Shown here: piece after piece, positions 1 through 8,247 of the stretch
Layout: each line of letters starts with the position of its first letter
Position numbering within the stretch: position 1 is the stretch's first letter
Source: Litorihabitans aurantiacus
GTDB lineage: Bacteria > Actinomycetota > Actinomycetes > Actinomycetales > Beutenbergiaceae
Direction: 5' to 3'
Assembly: GCF_030161595.1 (NCBI RefSeq)
Contig: NZ_BSUM01000001.1
Location: 1,488,001-1,552,000, forward strand
Length of the DNA stretch: 64,000 bases
Program-made: the position numbers and the translations under genes
Notes under the pieces: generated by a model
What the model saw: the letters and a program-made list of their open reading frames with translations, nothing else
What the model was told of the DNA's origin: nothing
Databases searched by the model: none

Positions 1-1088
1 GCGCGCGGCGGATCGAGCACGACGACGTCGGCCCCGCCCTCGGCCGCCGCGCCCAGGTGCGTGGCGACGTCGCCCTGGACCAGCTCGACCCAGGGGTGCG
101 CGTGCGCGTTGCGGCGCGCGTTGCGCACCGCGCCGGCGTCACCCTCGATCGCGACGACGCGCCCGGACTCCCCGACGGCGTCGGCCAGCGGCAGGGTCAG
201 GAGCCCCGCGCCGGAGTAGGCCTCCAGCACCGTCTCCCCCGGCTGCACCTGCGCGGCCGCGAGCACCCGCTCGACCAGCAGGCGCGCCGCACCGTGGTGG
301 ACCTGCCAGAAGCCGCCGCCGGCGACGCGATACTCGTACCGCCTCTGCTCCCCGCCCGGCAGCGTGACGAGCACCCGCTCACGCACGTGCTTGCGCGTCG
401 ATCCGAGCGCCTCGCCGTCGACCAGCACGAGCAGGCCGCTGGCCGAGCGGACCAGCTCCACGCGCGCCCCGGGGCGCAGGCGCGTGCCGACCTCGCGGCT
501 GCGACGCACGTGCTCGGCGATCTCGGGGACCGCCAGCGGCATGGTGCGCAGCGCGAGGAGGTCGTGGCTGCGGTGCGGGTGCATCGCGAGGCGACCCTGC
601 GCATCGGCCACGAGCTCGATCCGCGTGCGGGTGCCGAGACCGTCGCTCTCCCCCGGCACCGCCTCGACCTCGACGTCGGGCAGGTCGAGCTTCCCGATCC
701 GTCGCAGCGTGTCGTCAAGGACCGCGGCCTTCCAGGCACGCTGCGCGGGCAGCGCGAGGTGGCCGAGCTCGCCGCCGCCCACCCCGCCGGGTCCCGCCTC
801 GGGCCAGACGTGGCGCACGCGGTCGGGCGAGCGTTCGACGACGCGCGTGGCGTCCCCGCGCCAGAACCGCGCGCCGGGTGCGGCCTCGGTCAGCATGACG
901 TCGACGACCTCACCCGGCACCGCGTGCCGCACGAAGACGACGCGGCCACCCGGGCGCGCGACGGCGTGGCCGCCGTGGGCCGGCGCGCCGACGACGACGT
1001 CGCGCAGCACGGTGCCCGGGCCGGCGGAGCCCGCATCGGCGGAGGCGGTGGTGGCGCTGGTGCTGCTGAGGGGTCCCTCGGGGGTCAC
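1..1088 (-). CDS. TrmA/RumA-like class I SAM-dependent RNA (uracil-5)-methyltransferase, 3' end outside window
   Basis: Likely methylates a uridine in tRNA or rRNA using S-adenosylmethionine. About 362 codons are visible; the C-terminus lies beyond base 1. The GTG start overlaps the TGA of the upstream permease gene (GTGA), so translation is probably coupled. The N-terminal part looks like a TRAM beta-barrel, followed by the SAM-binding fold with AYSGAGLLTLPL near residue 290 and VVVLDPPR at the window edge. The four cysteines that hold the 4Fe-4S cluster in RumA are missing: the equivalent stretch reads WPEAGPGGVGGGELGHL. The same gene sits beside this permease and ceoBC in mycobacteria. The family is sure; the target base is not known. 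Confidence 0.85.
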   Translation of the reverse strand, partial: MTPEGPLSSTSATTASADAGSAGPGTVLRDVVVGAPAHGGHAVARPGGRVVFVRHAVPGEVVDVMLTEAAPGARFWRGDATRVVERSPDRVRHVWPEAGPGGVGGGELGHLALPAQRAWKAAVLDDTLRRIGKLDLPDVEVEAVPGESDGLGTRTRIELVADAQGRLAMHPHRSHDLLALRTMPLAVPEIAEHVRRSREVGTRLRPGARVELVRSASGLLVLVDGEALGSTRKHVRERVLVTLPGGEQRRYEYRVAGGGFWQVHHGAARLLVERVLAAAQVQPGETVLEAYSGAGLLTLPLADAVGESGRVVAIEGDAGAVRNARRNAHAHPWVELVQGDVATHLGAAAEGGADVVVLDPPR

Positions 1089-3106
1089 GCGGTGTCGTCC
1101 TTCGTCGTCGTCCACGGCACGGCGGGTTCGTCCCACCGGCTCACGCCGCTGCCGCCCTGCGCCGAGTCGAGCTGCCAGGGCACGGAGGCCACGACCACGC
1201 CCGGGGAGAACAGCAGCCGGCTCTTGAGCCGCAGCGCGCTCTGGTTGTGCAGGAACTGCTGCCACCAGTGCCCCACCACGTACTCGGGCACGTAGACGAC
1301 CACGAGGTCGCGGGGCGAGTCGCGGCGCAGCGACTGCACGTAGTCCACCACGGGTCGGGTGATCTCGCGGTACGGGGAGTCGATCACGGTCAGCGGGACG
1401 GGCACACCGGCCGCGGCCCAGTCCCGGCGCAGCGCCTCGACCTCCTCGGCCTCCACCCCCACCGTGATCGCCTCGAGCGAGGACGGTCGGGTCGCCCGGG
1501 CGTAGGCGACCGCACGCATCGTGGGCTTGTGCACCCGGGAGACGAGCACCACGGCCTGCACGCGGGAGGGCAGCGCGCGCGACGCGCCGACGTCCTCCAG
1601 CGCCAGCTCGCGCCGCACCCGGTCGTAGTGCTTCGCGATGCTGCGCATCGTGACGAACAGGACCGCCATGAGCAGCAGCGTGATCCAGGCGCCGCGCGTG
1701 AACTTGGTGACGAGCACGATGAGCAGGACGAGCGAGGTCAGGCCCAGGCCGAAGGCGTTGACGGCGCGCGAGCGCACCATGGCGGCGCGCGCCCGAGCGT
1801 CGACCTCGGTCCGCAGCGCGCGGGTCCAGTGCCGCACCATGCCGAGCTGGCTCATCACGAAGCTGATGAAGACGCCGACGATGTAGAGCTGGATGAGGCG
1901 GGTGACGGACGCGTCGAACGCCCACACCAGCACGCTCGCCGCGACGGCCAGCGCCACGATGCCGTTGGAGAACGCGAGCCGGTCGCCGCGCGTGTGCAGC
2001 TGGCGCGGGAGCAGACCGTCGCGCGCCAGGATCGAGCCGAGCACCGGGAACCCGTTGAAGGCGGTGTTGGCGGCCAGCACGAGGATCAGTCCGGTCACGG
2101 CGGTGACCAGGTAGAACAGCGGCGGCACGTCGGCGAAGACGGTGCGCGCGATCTGGCCGATGACGGGGTCCTGCTGGTACCCGACCGGCAGCGGCGTGCC
2201 GTCCGGGTAGCTCATCTGCGCGTGGGGGTCCTCGGCGTAGTGCACGCCGGTGGCCCGGGCGAGGTAGAGGATCGCGCCGATCATGGTCACCGACACGAGG
2301 CCGAGCAGCAGCAGCGTGGTGGCGGCGTTGCGCGACTTCGGCTCCTTGAACGCGGGCACCCCGTTGCTGATCGCCTCGACACCGGTCAGCGCCGCGCACC
2401 CCGAGGAGAAGGCCCGGGCCAGCAGCATCGCTCCCCCGAGGCCGACGAGCCCCTCCTCGAAGCCCGGCTCCGCGACGAGCTCGAAGGCCGCGCTCTCGGC
2501 GGGCTGCAGCGTTCCGGTGAACGCCTGCACCGTGCCGAACAGCGCCATGAGGCCGATGGCCCCCATGAAGAGGTAGACGGGTACCGCGAATGCGGTACCC
2601 GACTCGCGCACGCCGCGCAGGTTCACCACCGTCAGGAGCGCGATGCCGCCGACGGCGATCGCGGCCTCGTACCCCCGCGCGGCGTGGACGATCGCGCCGA
2701 GGTACTGCGACGCCGTCGAGATCGACACCGCGACCGTGAGGACGTAGTCGACCAGGAGCGCGCTGGCAACGCCGATGCCGGCGTTGCGGCCGAGGTTGGC
2801 GGTGGCCACCTCGTAGTCGCCACCGCCCGAGGGGTAGGCGTGCACGGTCTGGCGGTAGGAGGCCACCACCGTGAGCATCACGACGACGACGGCGAGCCCG
2901 ATCCAGGGCGACAGCGCGTACGAGGCCATCCCCGCGATCGAGAGCGTCAGGAGGATCTCGTCCGGCGCGTAGGCGACCGAGGAGAGGGCGTCGGAGGCGA
3001 AGACGGGCAGCGCGATGCGCTTGGGGAGCAGCGTGTGGCCGAGCTTGTCGCTCGCGACGGGCTTGCCGACGAGAAGTCGCTTGGCGCCGTCCAGGATTCC
3101 GGGCAC
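1085..3106 (-). CDS. kimA: KimA-like APC-superfamily potassium importer
   Basis: Integral membrane permease of 673 residues with about 12 membrane segments and a soluble C-terminal domain of roughly 190 residues. It aligns by eye with Bacillus subtilis KimA over its whole length. Residues reported to bind K+ in KimA (D36, Y43, D117, T121, S125) are present with a constant offset of three: D39 and Y46 in SDALSSVAY, then D120, T124 and S128 in LLVDYVLTVAVSIS. ALTGVEAISN and, near the end, HNQSA are also conserved. I chose the GTG at 3106 because a longer frame would run into the divergent ceoB gene, and TAGGCT lies 7 bp upstream, giving a leaderless start. K+ transport is inferred from homology. 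Confidence 0.8.
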   Translation of the reverse strand: MPGILDGAKRLLVGKPVASDKLGHTLLPKRIALPVFASDALSSVAYAPDEILLTLSIAGMASYALSPWIGLAVVVVMLTVVASYRQTVHAYPSGGGDYEVATANLGRNAGIGVASALLVDYVLTVAVSISTASQYLGAIVHAARGYEAAIAVGGIALLTVVNLRGVRESGTAFAVPVYLFMGAIGLMALFGTVQAFTGTLQPAESAAFELVAEPGFEEGLVGLGGAMLLARAFSSGCAALTGVEAISNGVPAFKEPKSRNAATTLLLLGLVSVTMIGAILYLARATGVHYAEDPHAQMSYPDGTPLPVGYQQDPVIGQIARTVFADVPPLFYLVTAVTGLILVLAANTAFNGFPVLGSILARDGLLPRQLHTRGDRLAFSNGIVALAVAASVLVWAFDASVTRLIQLYIVGVFISFVMSQLGMVRHWTRALRTEVDARARAAMVRSRAVNAFGLGLTSLVLLIVLVTKFTRGAWITLLLMAVLFVTMRSIAKHYDRVRRELALEDVGASRALPSRVQAVVLVSRVHKPTMRAVAYARATRPSSLEAITVGVEAEEVEALRRDWAAAGVPVPLTVIDSPYREITRPVVDYVQSLRRDSPRDLVVVYVPEYVVGHWWQQFLHNQSALRLKSRLLFSPGVVVASVPWQLDSAQGGSGVSRWDEPAVPWTTTKDDTA

Positions 3107-3113
3107 GGCGCAC

Positions 3114-3119
3114 AGCCTA
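3114..3119 (-). promoter_or_regulatory. -10 element of kimA
   Basis: TAGGCT on the minus strand ends 7 bases before the GTG at 3106; no ribosome binding site fits, so the transcript is probably leaderless. Confidence 0.7.
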
Positions 3120-3127
3120 GGCGCGTG

Positions 3128-3133
3128 TACCGT
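3128..3133 (+). promoter_or_regulatory. -10 element of ceoB
   Basis: TACCGT ends 7 bases before the GTG at 3141. It is only 8 bp from the opposing -10 of kimA, so the two polymerase footprints must overlap. Confidence 0.7.
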
Positions 3134-3140
3134 CAGCCGC

Positions 3141-3809
3141 GTGCACGTCGTGATCATGGGCGCCGGACGGGTCGGGGTGACCCTCGCCGAGACGCTCGAG
3201 AAGCAGGGCCACTCGGTCGCGGTGATCGACTCCAACCCCGAGGCCTTCCGCCGGTTCGGGCCGGACTTCTCCGGTCGCCGGGTCACCGGGCTCGGCTTCG
3301 ACCGGGACGCGCTCACGCAGGCCGGCATCGAGGAGGCCTACGCGTTCGCCGCCGTCTCCAACGGTGACAACTCCAACATCCTCGCGGCACGCGTGGTGCG
3401 CGAGACGTTCGGCGTGGACAACGTCGTCGCCCGCATCTACGACGCCGGGCGCGCCGCGATCTACTCCCGCCTCGGCATCCCCACGGTGGCGACGGTGCGC
3501 TGGACGGCCGACCAGATGATGCGTCGGCTGCTCCCGGCGCGCGAGCTCACCGAGTTCACCGACGCCTCGGGCAGGGTCACGGTCCAGGAGATGACGGTCC
3601 ACCGCGCGTGGATCGGCCGCCCGCTGGCGCAGCTCGAGCGCGCGGCCGGTGCCAGGGTCGCATTCCTCACCCGGTGGGGGGCGGGCGAGCTCGTCCGCCC
3701 CGACCACGTGGTGCAGGAGAACGACGTCGTGCACGTCCTGTGCGAGCCCGAGCGCGCCAACACGGTGCAGCGGGTGCTCGCCACCCCGCCGGTCAAGGAG
3801 GAGTCGTGA
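3141..3809 (+). CDS. ceoB: TrkA-type K+ channel/transporter regulatory subunit CeoB
   Basis: Cytoplasmic RCK protein of 222 residues that gates a potassium transporter in response to a bound nucleotide. The N-terminal Rossmann domain opens with VHVVIMGAGRVG and has the acidic residue of the NAD(H) site in AVIDSNPE. The last 80 residues form a TrkA_C ligand-binding domain. The leaderless GTG at 3141 sets the length; upstream codons in this frame would overlap kimA. It is followed by ceoC with a GTGA overlap, so both are made together. No TrkH or TrkG channel gene is visible; the only membrane transporter alongside is the KimA-like permease. Confidence 0.85.
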   Translation: MHVVIMGAGRVGVTLAETLEKQGHSVAVIDSNPEAFRRFGPDFSGRRVTGLGFDRDALTQAGIEEAYAFAAVSNGDNSNILAARVVRETFGVDNVVARIYDAGRAAIYSRLGIPTVATVRWTADQMMRRLLPARELTEFTDASGRVTVQEMTVHRAWIGRPLAQLERAAGARVAFLTRWGAGELVRPDHVVQENDVVHVLCEPERANTVQRVLATPPVKEES

Positions 3810-4509
3810 GGGTCGTCATCGCCGGCGCCGGGAGCGTCGGTCGCTCGATCGCGCGCGAGCTGCTCGGGCACGGGCACGAGGTCACCCTCGTGGACCGCGC
3901 ACCCGCCGCGATGCGCGTCGCCAGCGTCGCGGACGCGGAGTGGCTGCTGGGCGACGCGTGCGAGATGAGCATCCTCGAGCAGGCCCACCTCGAGACGTGC
4001 GACGTCGTGGTCGCGGCCACGGGCGACGACAAGGTCAACCTCGTGCTCTCGCTCATCGCGCGCACGGAGTTCGCCGTCCCGCGCACCGTCGCCAGGGTCA
4101 ACAACCCCAAGAACGAGTGGATGTTCGACGAGACGTGGGGTGTGGACGTCCCGGTCTCCACCCCCGCATCATGACCGCCCTGGTCGAGGAGGCGGTCAGC
4201 GTCGGCGACGTCGTGAAGCTCTTCGAGCTGCAGGCGTCCGGCGCCGGGATGTACGAGGTGACCCTCGCGCAGGACGCACCGCTCGTGGGCTCCCGCGTCG
4301 CGGAGGTCCCGTGGCCCACCGACGTCGTCCTCGCCACGATCCTGCGCTCGGGTCGGGCGATCCCGCCGAGCCCGGACGACACGCTCGAGGGCGGCGACCA
4401 GCTGGTGTTCGTGATCGCGACCCCGCCCGACGACGGCGTGCTCAGCGCCCCGGAGACGTCTCCGGCTCGCGCGCTGCAGGAGCTGCTGGACGCACCAGCA
4501 GCCACGTGA
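3806..4509 (+). CDS. ceoC: TrkA-type regulatory subunit CeoC (one-base frameshift in assembly)
   Basis: Second RCK subunit, 234 residues when repaired. The start GTG overlaps the ceoB stop (GTGA). The Rossmann motif VVIAGAGSVG is at residues 3-12 and a TrkA_C domain fills the C-terminal third. The reading frame breaks in a five-C run at 4161-4165. Adding one C joins WGVDVPVSTP to RIMTALVEEAVSVGD, the continuation expected for this family. The 3' end overlaps the convergent DUF3159 gene by 68 bp. CeoB and CeoC probably form a heteromeric gating ring. Confidence 0.85.
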
Positions 4510-5218
4510 TCCACAGCACCAGCGCCCACAGCGGCAGACCCATGACGAGGCGGGCGGTGCCCAACCACGGCACCTCCCCGGCCAGGAAGAGCGGGAGCTG
4601 GACGGCGAGCCGCAGGAGGAACGCACCGCACCACAGCATCGTCGCCCAGGTGTAGCGGCGCATCCGGACGGGGTCCTGCCGCCAGGACGTGTCGAGGACG
4701 CGACCCTCGGCCCCGGGCTTGGCGAGGCCGGGGTCCAGCCCCAGCGAGGACACCACGAGCCCCACGAGGGGGCGGCGCAGCAGCAGGCTGACGAGGGTCG
4801 CGAGCGCGAACGCCCCGTTGGTCCACAGCCCCCACGCGTAGTAGTTGCTCGCCTCGCCCGAGCGCCAGGCCCACACCGCGCCGATGACGACGCCGAGTAC
4901 GCCCCCGAGCGCGTACGTCACCGGGCTCCGCCGCACCAGGCGGGCGACGACGGCGATCGCCGCCACCGCGAGCGAGGCGACGACGGGCGGGGTGATCTCG
5001 TTCGTGATGACGAAGACGACGACGAACACCAGGCCCGGGGCGACCGACTCCACGAGCCCGCGCCAGCCGCCGACGGCGTCGGCGACGGAGAAGTCCTCAC
5101 CGCCGAGCGCGCGGACGCCCGAGGGGCGGGCACCGCTCGTCGTCGACCCGGCCGGAGGAGGGTCCTGGTCCGCGGGACGTGGCTGGACGGGCTGCGCGGG
5201 CGGGATGGGGTCGGTCAC
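4442..5218 (-). CDS. DUF3159 integral membrane protein
   Basis: Membrane protein of 258 residues with a proline-rich, disordered N-terminus of about 40 residues and five or six hydrophobic segments. Sequence and position match the DUF3159 family (Rv2693c in mycobacteria); its function is unknown. It is the last gene of the dut operon: its GTG start overlaps the stop of the OB-fold gene (GTGA). Its last 68 bp are antisense to the end of ceoC, so the two transcripts may interfere. Confidence 0.8.
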   Translation of the reverse strand: MTDPIPPAQPVQPRPADQDPPPAGSTTSGARPSGVRALGGEDFSVADAVGGWRGLVESVAPGLVFVVVFVITNEITPPVVASLAVAAIAVVARLVRRSPVTYALGGVLGVVIGAVWAWRSGEASNYYAWGLWTNGAFALATLVSLLLRRPLVGLVVSSLGLDPGLAKPGAEGRVLDTSWRQDPVRMRRYTWATMLWCGAFLLRLAVQLPLFLAGEVPWLGTARLVMGLPLWALVLWITWLLVRPAAPAAREPETSPGR

Positions 5219-5592
5219 GCGTGCTCCTCACCCGCGGGCAGCAGGTCGTAGACGGGGTTGTGGATCGCGGGCCGGCTGCGGCCGGGTTCGCTCCGGGCGA
5301 CGGTCCCGGTCGCCAGGAGGCGGCGGCCGGCGACGATGCCGGGGACGTCCCGGCGACCGGTCCAGACGAGGTCGATGCTGCCCGTCCCGTCGTAGAGCTC
5401 CGCGCGCAGCGCGGTCACCGCACCGGCCGGGGCGTAGGTGACGCTGCGCAGCACGCCGGCGACGCGCGCGCGGGAGCGCGGCACCAGCGACGAGATCGGG
5501 GCGACGTCGTAGCGCGCCGCCCAGGCGCGCTGCTCCCCCGCGAGGATCTCCTGCGTGGTGGCGAGCAGCCGGGTGCGGACCACGGAGGTCAC
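5215..5592 (-). CDS. OB-fold nucleic acid binding domain protein
   Basis: Small cytoplasmic protein of 125 residues. The centre (VAGVLRSVTYAPAG, then AELYDGTGSIDLVWTGRR, then GTVARSEPG) has the beta-strand pattern of a tRNA_anti/OB fold such as in RecG or aspartyl-tRNA synthetase. I chose the GTG at 5592 because it overlaps the DUF3710 stop by four bases (GTGA) and gives the usual family length. It corresponds to Rv2694c in the mycobacterial cluster. Ligand and role are unknown; single-stranded nucleic acid binding is an inference from the fold. Confidence 0.75.
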   Translation of the reverse strand: MTSVVRTRLLATTQEILAGEQRAWAARYDVAPISSLVPRSRARVAGVLRSVTYAPAGAVTALRAELYDGTGSIDLVWTGRRDVPGIVAGRRLLATGTVARSEPGRSRPAIHNPVYDLLPAGEEHA

Positions 5593-6389
5593 CGCACCTC
5601 GGAGATCTCGGGTCCGCGCTCGAGGAGGTTCGGGGCGGCCGGCGGCTGGGGCGCGGCGTCCGGGCGGCCCGGCATGGTCAGCGCGAGCAGCTCGCTCGGG
5701 GGACGCGCCTCGGTCCCGCGCACGACCACGATCTCCGAGAAGTACTGCTCCATGTCGCGGGCCGCGGCCTTGTCGGCGACGGCGGCGCCGGTCAGGACTC
5801 CCCGCAGGAACCACCGGGGACCGTCGACCCCGAGGAACCGGGCCGGGCGCCGCCCGACGTTGCCCTGCGCGTCCTTGACCGGGAGCAGGGCGAGCAGCTC
5901 GCGCCCGAACGGCCCCGTCGTCTCGGTGACCTGGCCACCCTGTTTGCCGATCGAGTCGGTGATCTGCGCGCGGATGTCGTCCCAGATCCCCGCCGTGCGG
6001 GGTGCTGAGAACGCCTGGACCTGGAGGTTGGACTGACCGATCGTGATGTTCGCGGCGATCACGCGGCGGGTGGCGCGGTCGAGCTCCATCCGCAGCGCCA
6101 TGCCCTGGCGCCCCGGGATGCGCAGCGCGCCGAGGTCGACCTGACCGAGGCGCTCCTCCGCGTCAGCGACGTCCCACGGACCGCGGTCGGGATCGAGCGC
6201 CGGGGGTGCGGCGACGGCGTCGTCAGAGCCCTCCGTGGCCTCGGCGGTCGCGGCGGCGCCACCCGGCTGCTCGACCTCGGACTCGACCGCGGCGCCGGTG
6301 GGACCGACCTCCGTCGTCTCCGCAGGATCGGCACCCGCCTCCTGCGCCTGCTCGACCTCGTCGCGGCGTCGGCGACCGAACCATGCCAT
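5589..6389 (-). CDS. DUF3710 family protein
   Basis: Protein of 266 residues. The first 75 or so residues are acidic and Ala/Glu-rich and probably disordered. The folded part begins at RGPWDVAD and contains DLGALRIPG, typical of DUF3710. No membrane segment or catalytic motif is visible. The ATG overlaps the dut stop by one base (TGATG), and its own stop overlaps the next gene. Constant linkage to dut and an OB-fold protein suggests a nucleic-acid-related job, but no function is established. Confidence 0.8.
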   Translation of the reverse strand: MAWFGRRRRDEVEQAQEAGADPAETTEVGPTGAAVESEVEQPGGAAATAEATEGSDDAVAAPPALDPDRGPWDVADAEERLGQVDLGALRIPGRQGMALRMELDRATRRVIAANITIGQSNLQVQAFSAPRTAGIWDDIRAQITDSIGKQGGQVTETTGPFGRELLALLPVKDAQGNVGRRPARFLGVDGPRWFLRGVLTGAAVADKAAARDMEQYFSEIVVVRGTEARPPSELLALTMPGRPDAAPQPPAAPNLLERGPEISEVR

Positions 6390-6943
6390 CAGATGTCCTT
6401 CCCCGCGGACGCGTGCCCGCCTGTGGAACCGAAGCCGCCATCGCCCCGTGCCGCGTTCGGCAGCTGGTCGACGACGTCGAACCGTGCGGTCGCGACCCGC
6501 TGCACCACGAGCTGGGCGATGCGGTCACCGCGCGAGATCGTGACGGACCGGGTCCGATCGGTGTTGAGCAGGATGACGGCGACCTCGCCGCGGTAGCCCG
6601 CGTCGATCGTCCCCGGCGCGTTCAGCACCGTCACGCCGGACCGGGCCGCGAGCCCGGACCGGGGGTGCACCAGACCGACCCAGCCCAGGGGCAGGGCGAT
6701 CGCGACACCGGTCGGCACGAGGGCGCGCTCCCCCGGGCCCAGCTCGACGTCGACGCGCGCGCTGAGGTCCGCACCGGCGTCGCCGTCGTGGGCGTACGCG
6801 GGCACCGGGAGGCGCGGGTCGAGGAGGGTCAGCGGGACGTCGACGTGGGTCACGTCCGCGCGCGGATCACGGCCGGCCGGAGCGTCGGGTGCACCGAGGG
6901 ACGCGGGACGCGCGGTGACGGCGTCGACCTCGGAAGTGCTCAC
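6389..6943 (-). CDS. dut: deoxyuridine 5'-triphosphate nucleotidohydrolase (dUTPase)
   Basis: Hydrolyses dUTP to dUMP and pyrophosphate, keeping uracil out of DNA and supplying dUMP for thymidylate. The five trimeric dUTPase motifs are present: [40 protein letters not shown] and the C-terminal GDGGFGSTG. It has 184 residues, about 30 more than the catalytic core, in an N-terminal extension. The leaderless GTG at 6943 has TAGAGT 6 bp upstream. It is the first gene of the dut-DUF3710-OB-DUF3159 operon, whose members are linked by one- to four-base overlaps. Confidence 0.95.
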   Translation of the reverse strand: MSTSEVDAVTARPASLGAPDAPAGRDPRADVTHVDVPLTLLDPRLPVPAYAHDGDAGADLSARVDVELGPGERALVPTGVAIALPLGWVGLVHPRSGLAARSGVTVLNAPGTIDAGYRGEVAVILLNTDRTRSVTISRGDRIAQLVVQRVATARFDVVDQLPNAARGDGGFGSTGGHASAGKDI

Positions 6944-6949
6944 GCCAGC

Positions 6950-6955
6950 ACTCTA
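6950..6955 (-). promoter_or_regulatory. -10 element of the dut operon
   Basis: TAGAGT on the minus strand, exactly 6 bases before the GTG at 6943. Confidence 0.75.
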
Positions 6956-7007
6956 CCCACGGCTCCGGCGCGTCGGGCCCGGCGCGGGGCCGACGTCGGG
7001 ACCGTGG

Positions 7008-7013
7008 CAGGCT
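7008..7013 (+). promoter_or_regulatory. weak -10 element of the DUF3093 gene
   Basis: CAGGCT, 6 bases before the ATG at 7020. It differs from TANNNT at the first base. Confidence 0.5.
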
Positions 7014-7019
7014 AGTGCC

Positions 7020-7499
7020 ATGCCCGCCTCCGTCGACTCGCGCGAGGTCTTCCTCGAGCGGCAGTGGCCCTCGGTCGGGGCGTGGTTCCTGGCCCCCGGT
7101 GGCGGACTGTTCGCCGGCGCGGCCGTCTTCCCGCTGTCCGACGTCGCGGCGCTCGCGGTGCTCGCGGCCGTCACCTCCACGATCGCCATCGTGCTCGCCC
7201 GCACCGCGGACCGCGTGGTCGTGACCGACGGCGCCGACCCGGGCCTGCGCGCGGGTCGCGCCTTCCTCGAGGCCTGGCACATCGGCGAGGTCCTCGAGCT
7301 CGACCGGGACGGCAGCGCCGCCGCGCTCGGCCCGCGCTCGGACGCGCGTGCCTACCTGGCCCACCGCGGCTGGATCCCGACCGCGGTCCGCGTGGAGGTC
7401 ACCGATCCCGGCGACCCCACGCCGTACTGGCTGGTCTCGACCCGGCGACCCGCGCAGCTGGCGGCCGCGCTCGTCTCGGTCCGGCCGCCGACGGCCTGA
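7020..7499 (+). CDS. DUF3093 membrane protein
   Basis: Protein of 159 residues with two hydrophobic segments (about residues 18-35 and 38-60) followed by a soluble C-terminal domain that contains LEAWHIGEVLELD and ends near ALVSVRPP. Family and position match Rv2698. The ATG at 7020 is preceded by CAGGCT with leaderless spacing. Function unknown. It is divergent from dut across 76 bp and convergent with the DUF4193 gene, with a hairpin between. Confidence 0.8.
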   Translation: MPASVDSREVFLERQWPSVGAWFLAPGGGLFAGAAVFPLSDVAALAVLAAVTSTIAIVLARTADRVVVTDGADPGLRAGRAFLEAWHIGEVLELDRDGSAAALGPRSDARAYLAHRGWIPTAVRVEVTDPGDPTPYWLVSTRRPAQLAAALVSVRPPTA

Positions 7500-7559
7500 G
7501 AGCCCCCCGGTCGCGCCGGCGACCTCCGCCGAGCTGACCCGAGCTCACCCCGGGTACGA

Positions 7560-7591
7560 CGAGACCCCGGCGGCGAACCGACGGGGTCTCG
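7560..7591. terminator. hairpin between DUF3093 and DUF4193 genes
   Basis: Perfect 10-bp stem (CGAGACCCCG with its complement) and a 12-base loop. It lies between convergent genes and could serve both directions; no T-run follows. Confidence 0.6.
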
Positions 7592-7639
7592 TGGAGGGTG
7601 TCGGCACGGGGCCGACGTCACGCAGCGCGGTGGTGCACC

Positions 7640-7939
7640 TCAGGCGGCGCACTCCGAGCAGACCGGACCGACCTCGTCGGTCATGGCCAGCTGGCTGCGG
7701 TGGTGCACGAGGAAGCAGCGCGTGCACGTGAACTCGTCCGCCTGGCGCGGGAGGACACGGACCGTGAACTCCTCGCCGGAGAGGTCGGCACCGGGCAGCT
7801 CGAACCCTTCCGCCGCTTCGGTCTCGTCCTCGTCAACGGTTCCCGAGCTCTTCTCGTTGCGACGAGCCTTGAGCTCCTCGATCGAGTCTTCCTTGAGCTC
7901 TTCCTCGGTCTTGCGGGGGGCGTCGTAATCGGTCGCCAT
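7640..7939 (-). CDS. DUF4193 zinc-ribbon-like protein
   Basis: Small soluble protein of 99 residues, starting MATDYDAPRKTEEELKEDS. A charged helical N-terminal half is followed by two CxxC pairs (CTRC and CSEC) that could bind one zinc ion. These features and the place next to DUF3093 fit the DUF4193 family (Rv2699c). The family is conserved across actinobacteria, but its role is unknown. I took the ATG at 7939 because the sequence begins there as in relatives; no -10 with leaderless spacing is seen. Confidence 0.85.
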   Translation of the reverse strand: MATDYDAPRKTEEELKEDSIEELKARRNEKSSGTVDEDETEAAEGFELPGADLSGEEFTVRVLPRQADEFTCTRCFLVHHRSQLAMTDEVGPVCSECAA

Positions 7940-8247
7940 GTCGGGCGTCACACTCCGTCGGTCTGCTCGGCGACGGGGGACCGCCGAGCGCTGCATCAGT
8001 CGTCCTGCTCAACACGCCGCGACCGGTCGGGCACCAGGGTGCCGGTCGGTCGGGCGCGCTGATTGTGCACCATCACGCGGTGCGATGCACGCGCCAGACG
8101 CCTGGCGTCGGGACACGTGGGCAGGCCGTCCGGACGGGATCTCTCCCCCACCGGGCTGCCACGCCGGACAACGATGGTCCAGGGCCGTTTGTTCCCGGTG
8201 CGACGCCGATCACGAACTCGCCGGTCACGGAGCCGGACGGCCCCGCG
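7940..8247. other. 308-bp intergenic region between DUF4193 and suhB
   Basis: No convincing coding frame. In mycobacteria a secreted protein gene (Rv2700) lies at this place; nothing like it is seen here. It should carry the promoter for the leftward DUF4193 gene. The only -10-like hexamer I can offer is CACAAT at 8067-8062, which would give a leader of about 115 bases. An inverted repeat GGCACC-AG-GGTGCC is near 8030-8043. Confidence 0.4.

Noticed and set aside
3107-3140. A c-di-AMP (ydaO-type) or K+ riboswitch upstream of the KimA-like gene
   Set aside because: The transcript appears leaderless and only 34 bp separate the divergent genes, so there is no room for a riboswitch.
1247-3367. 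Long plus-strand frame antisense to the KimA-like permease
   Set aside because: Composition is His/Arg/Glu-rich without any fold or family pattern; the opposite strand encodes a clear transporter.
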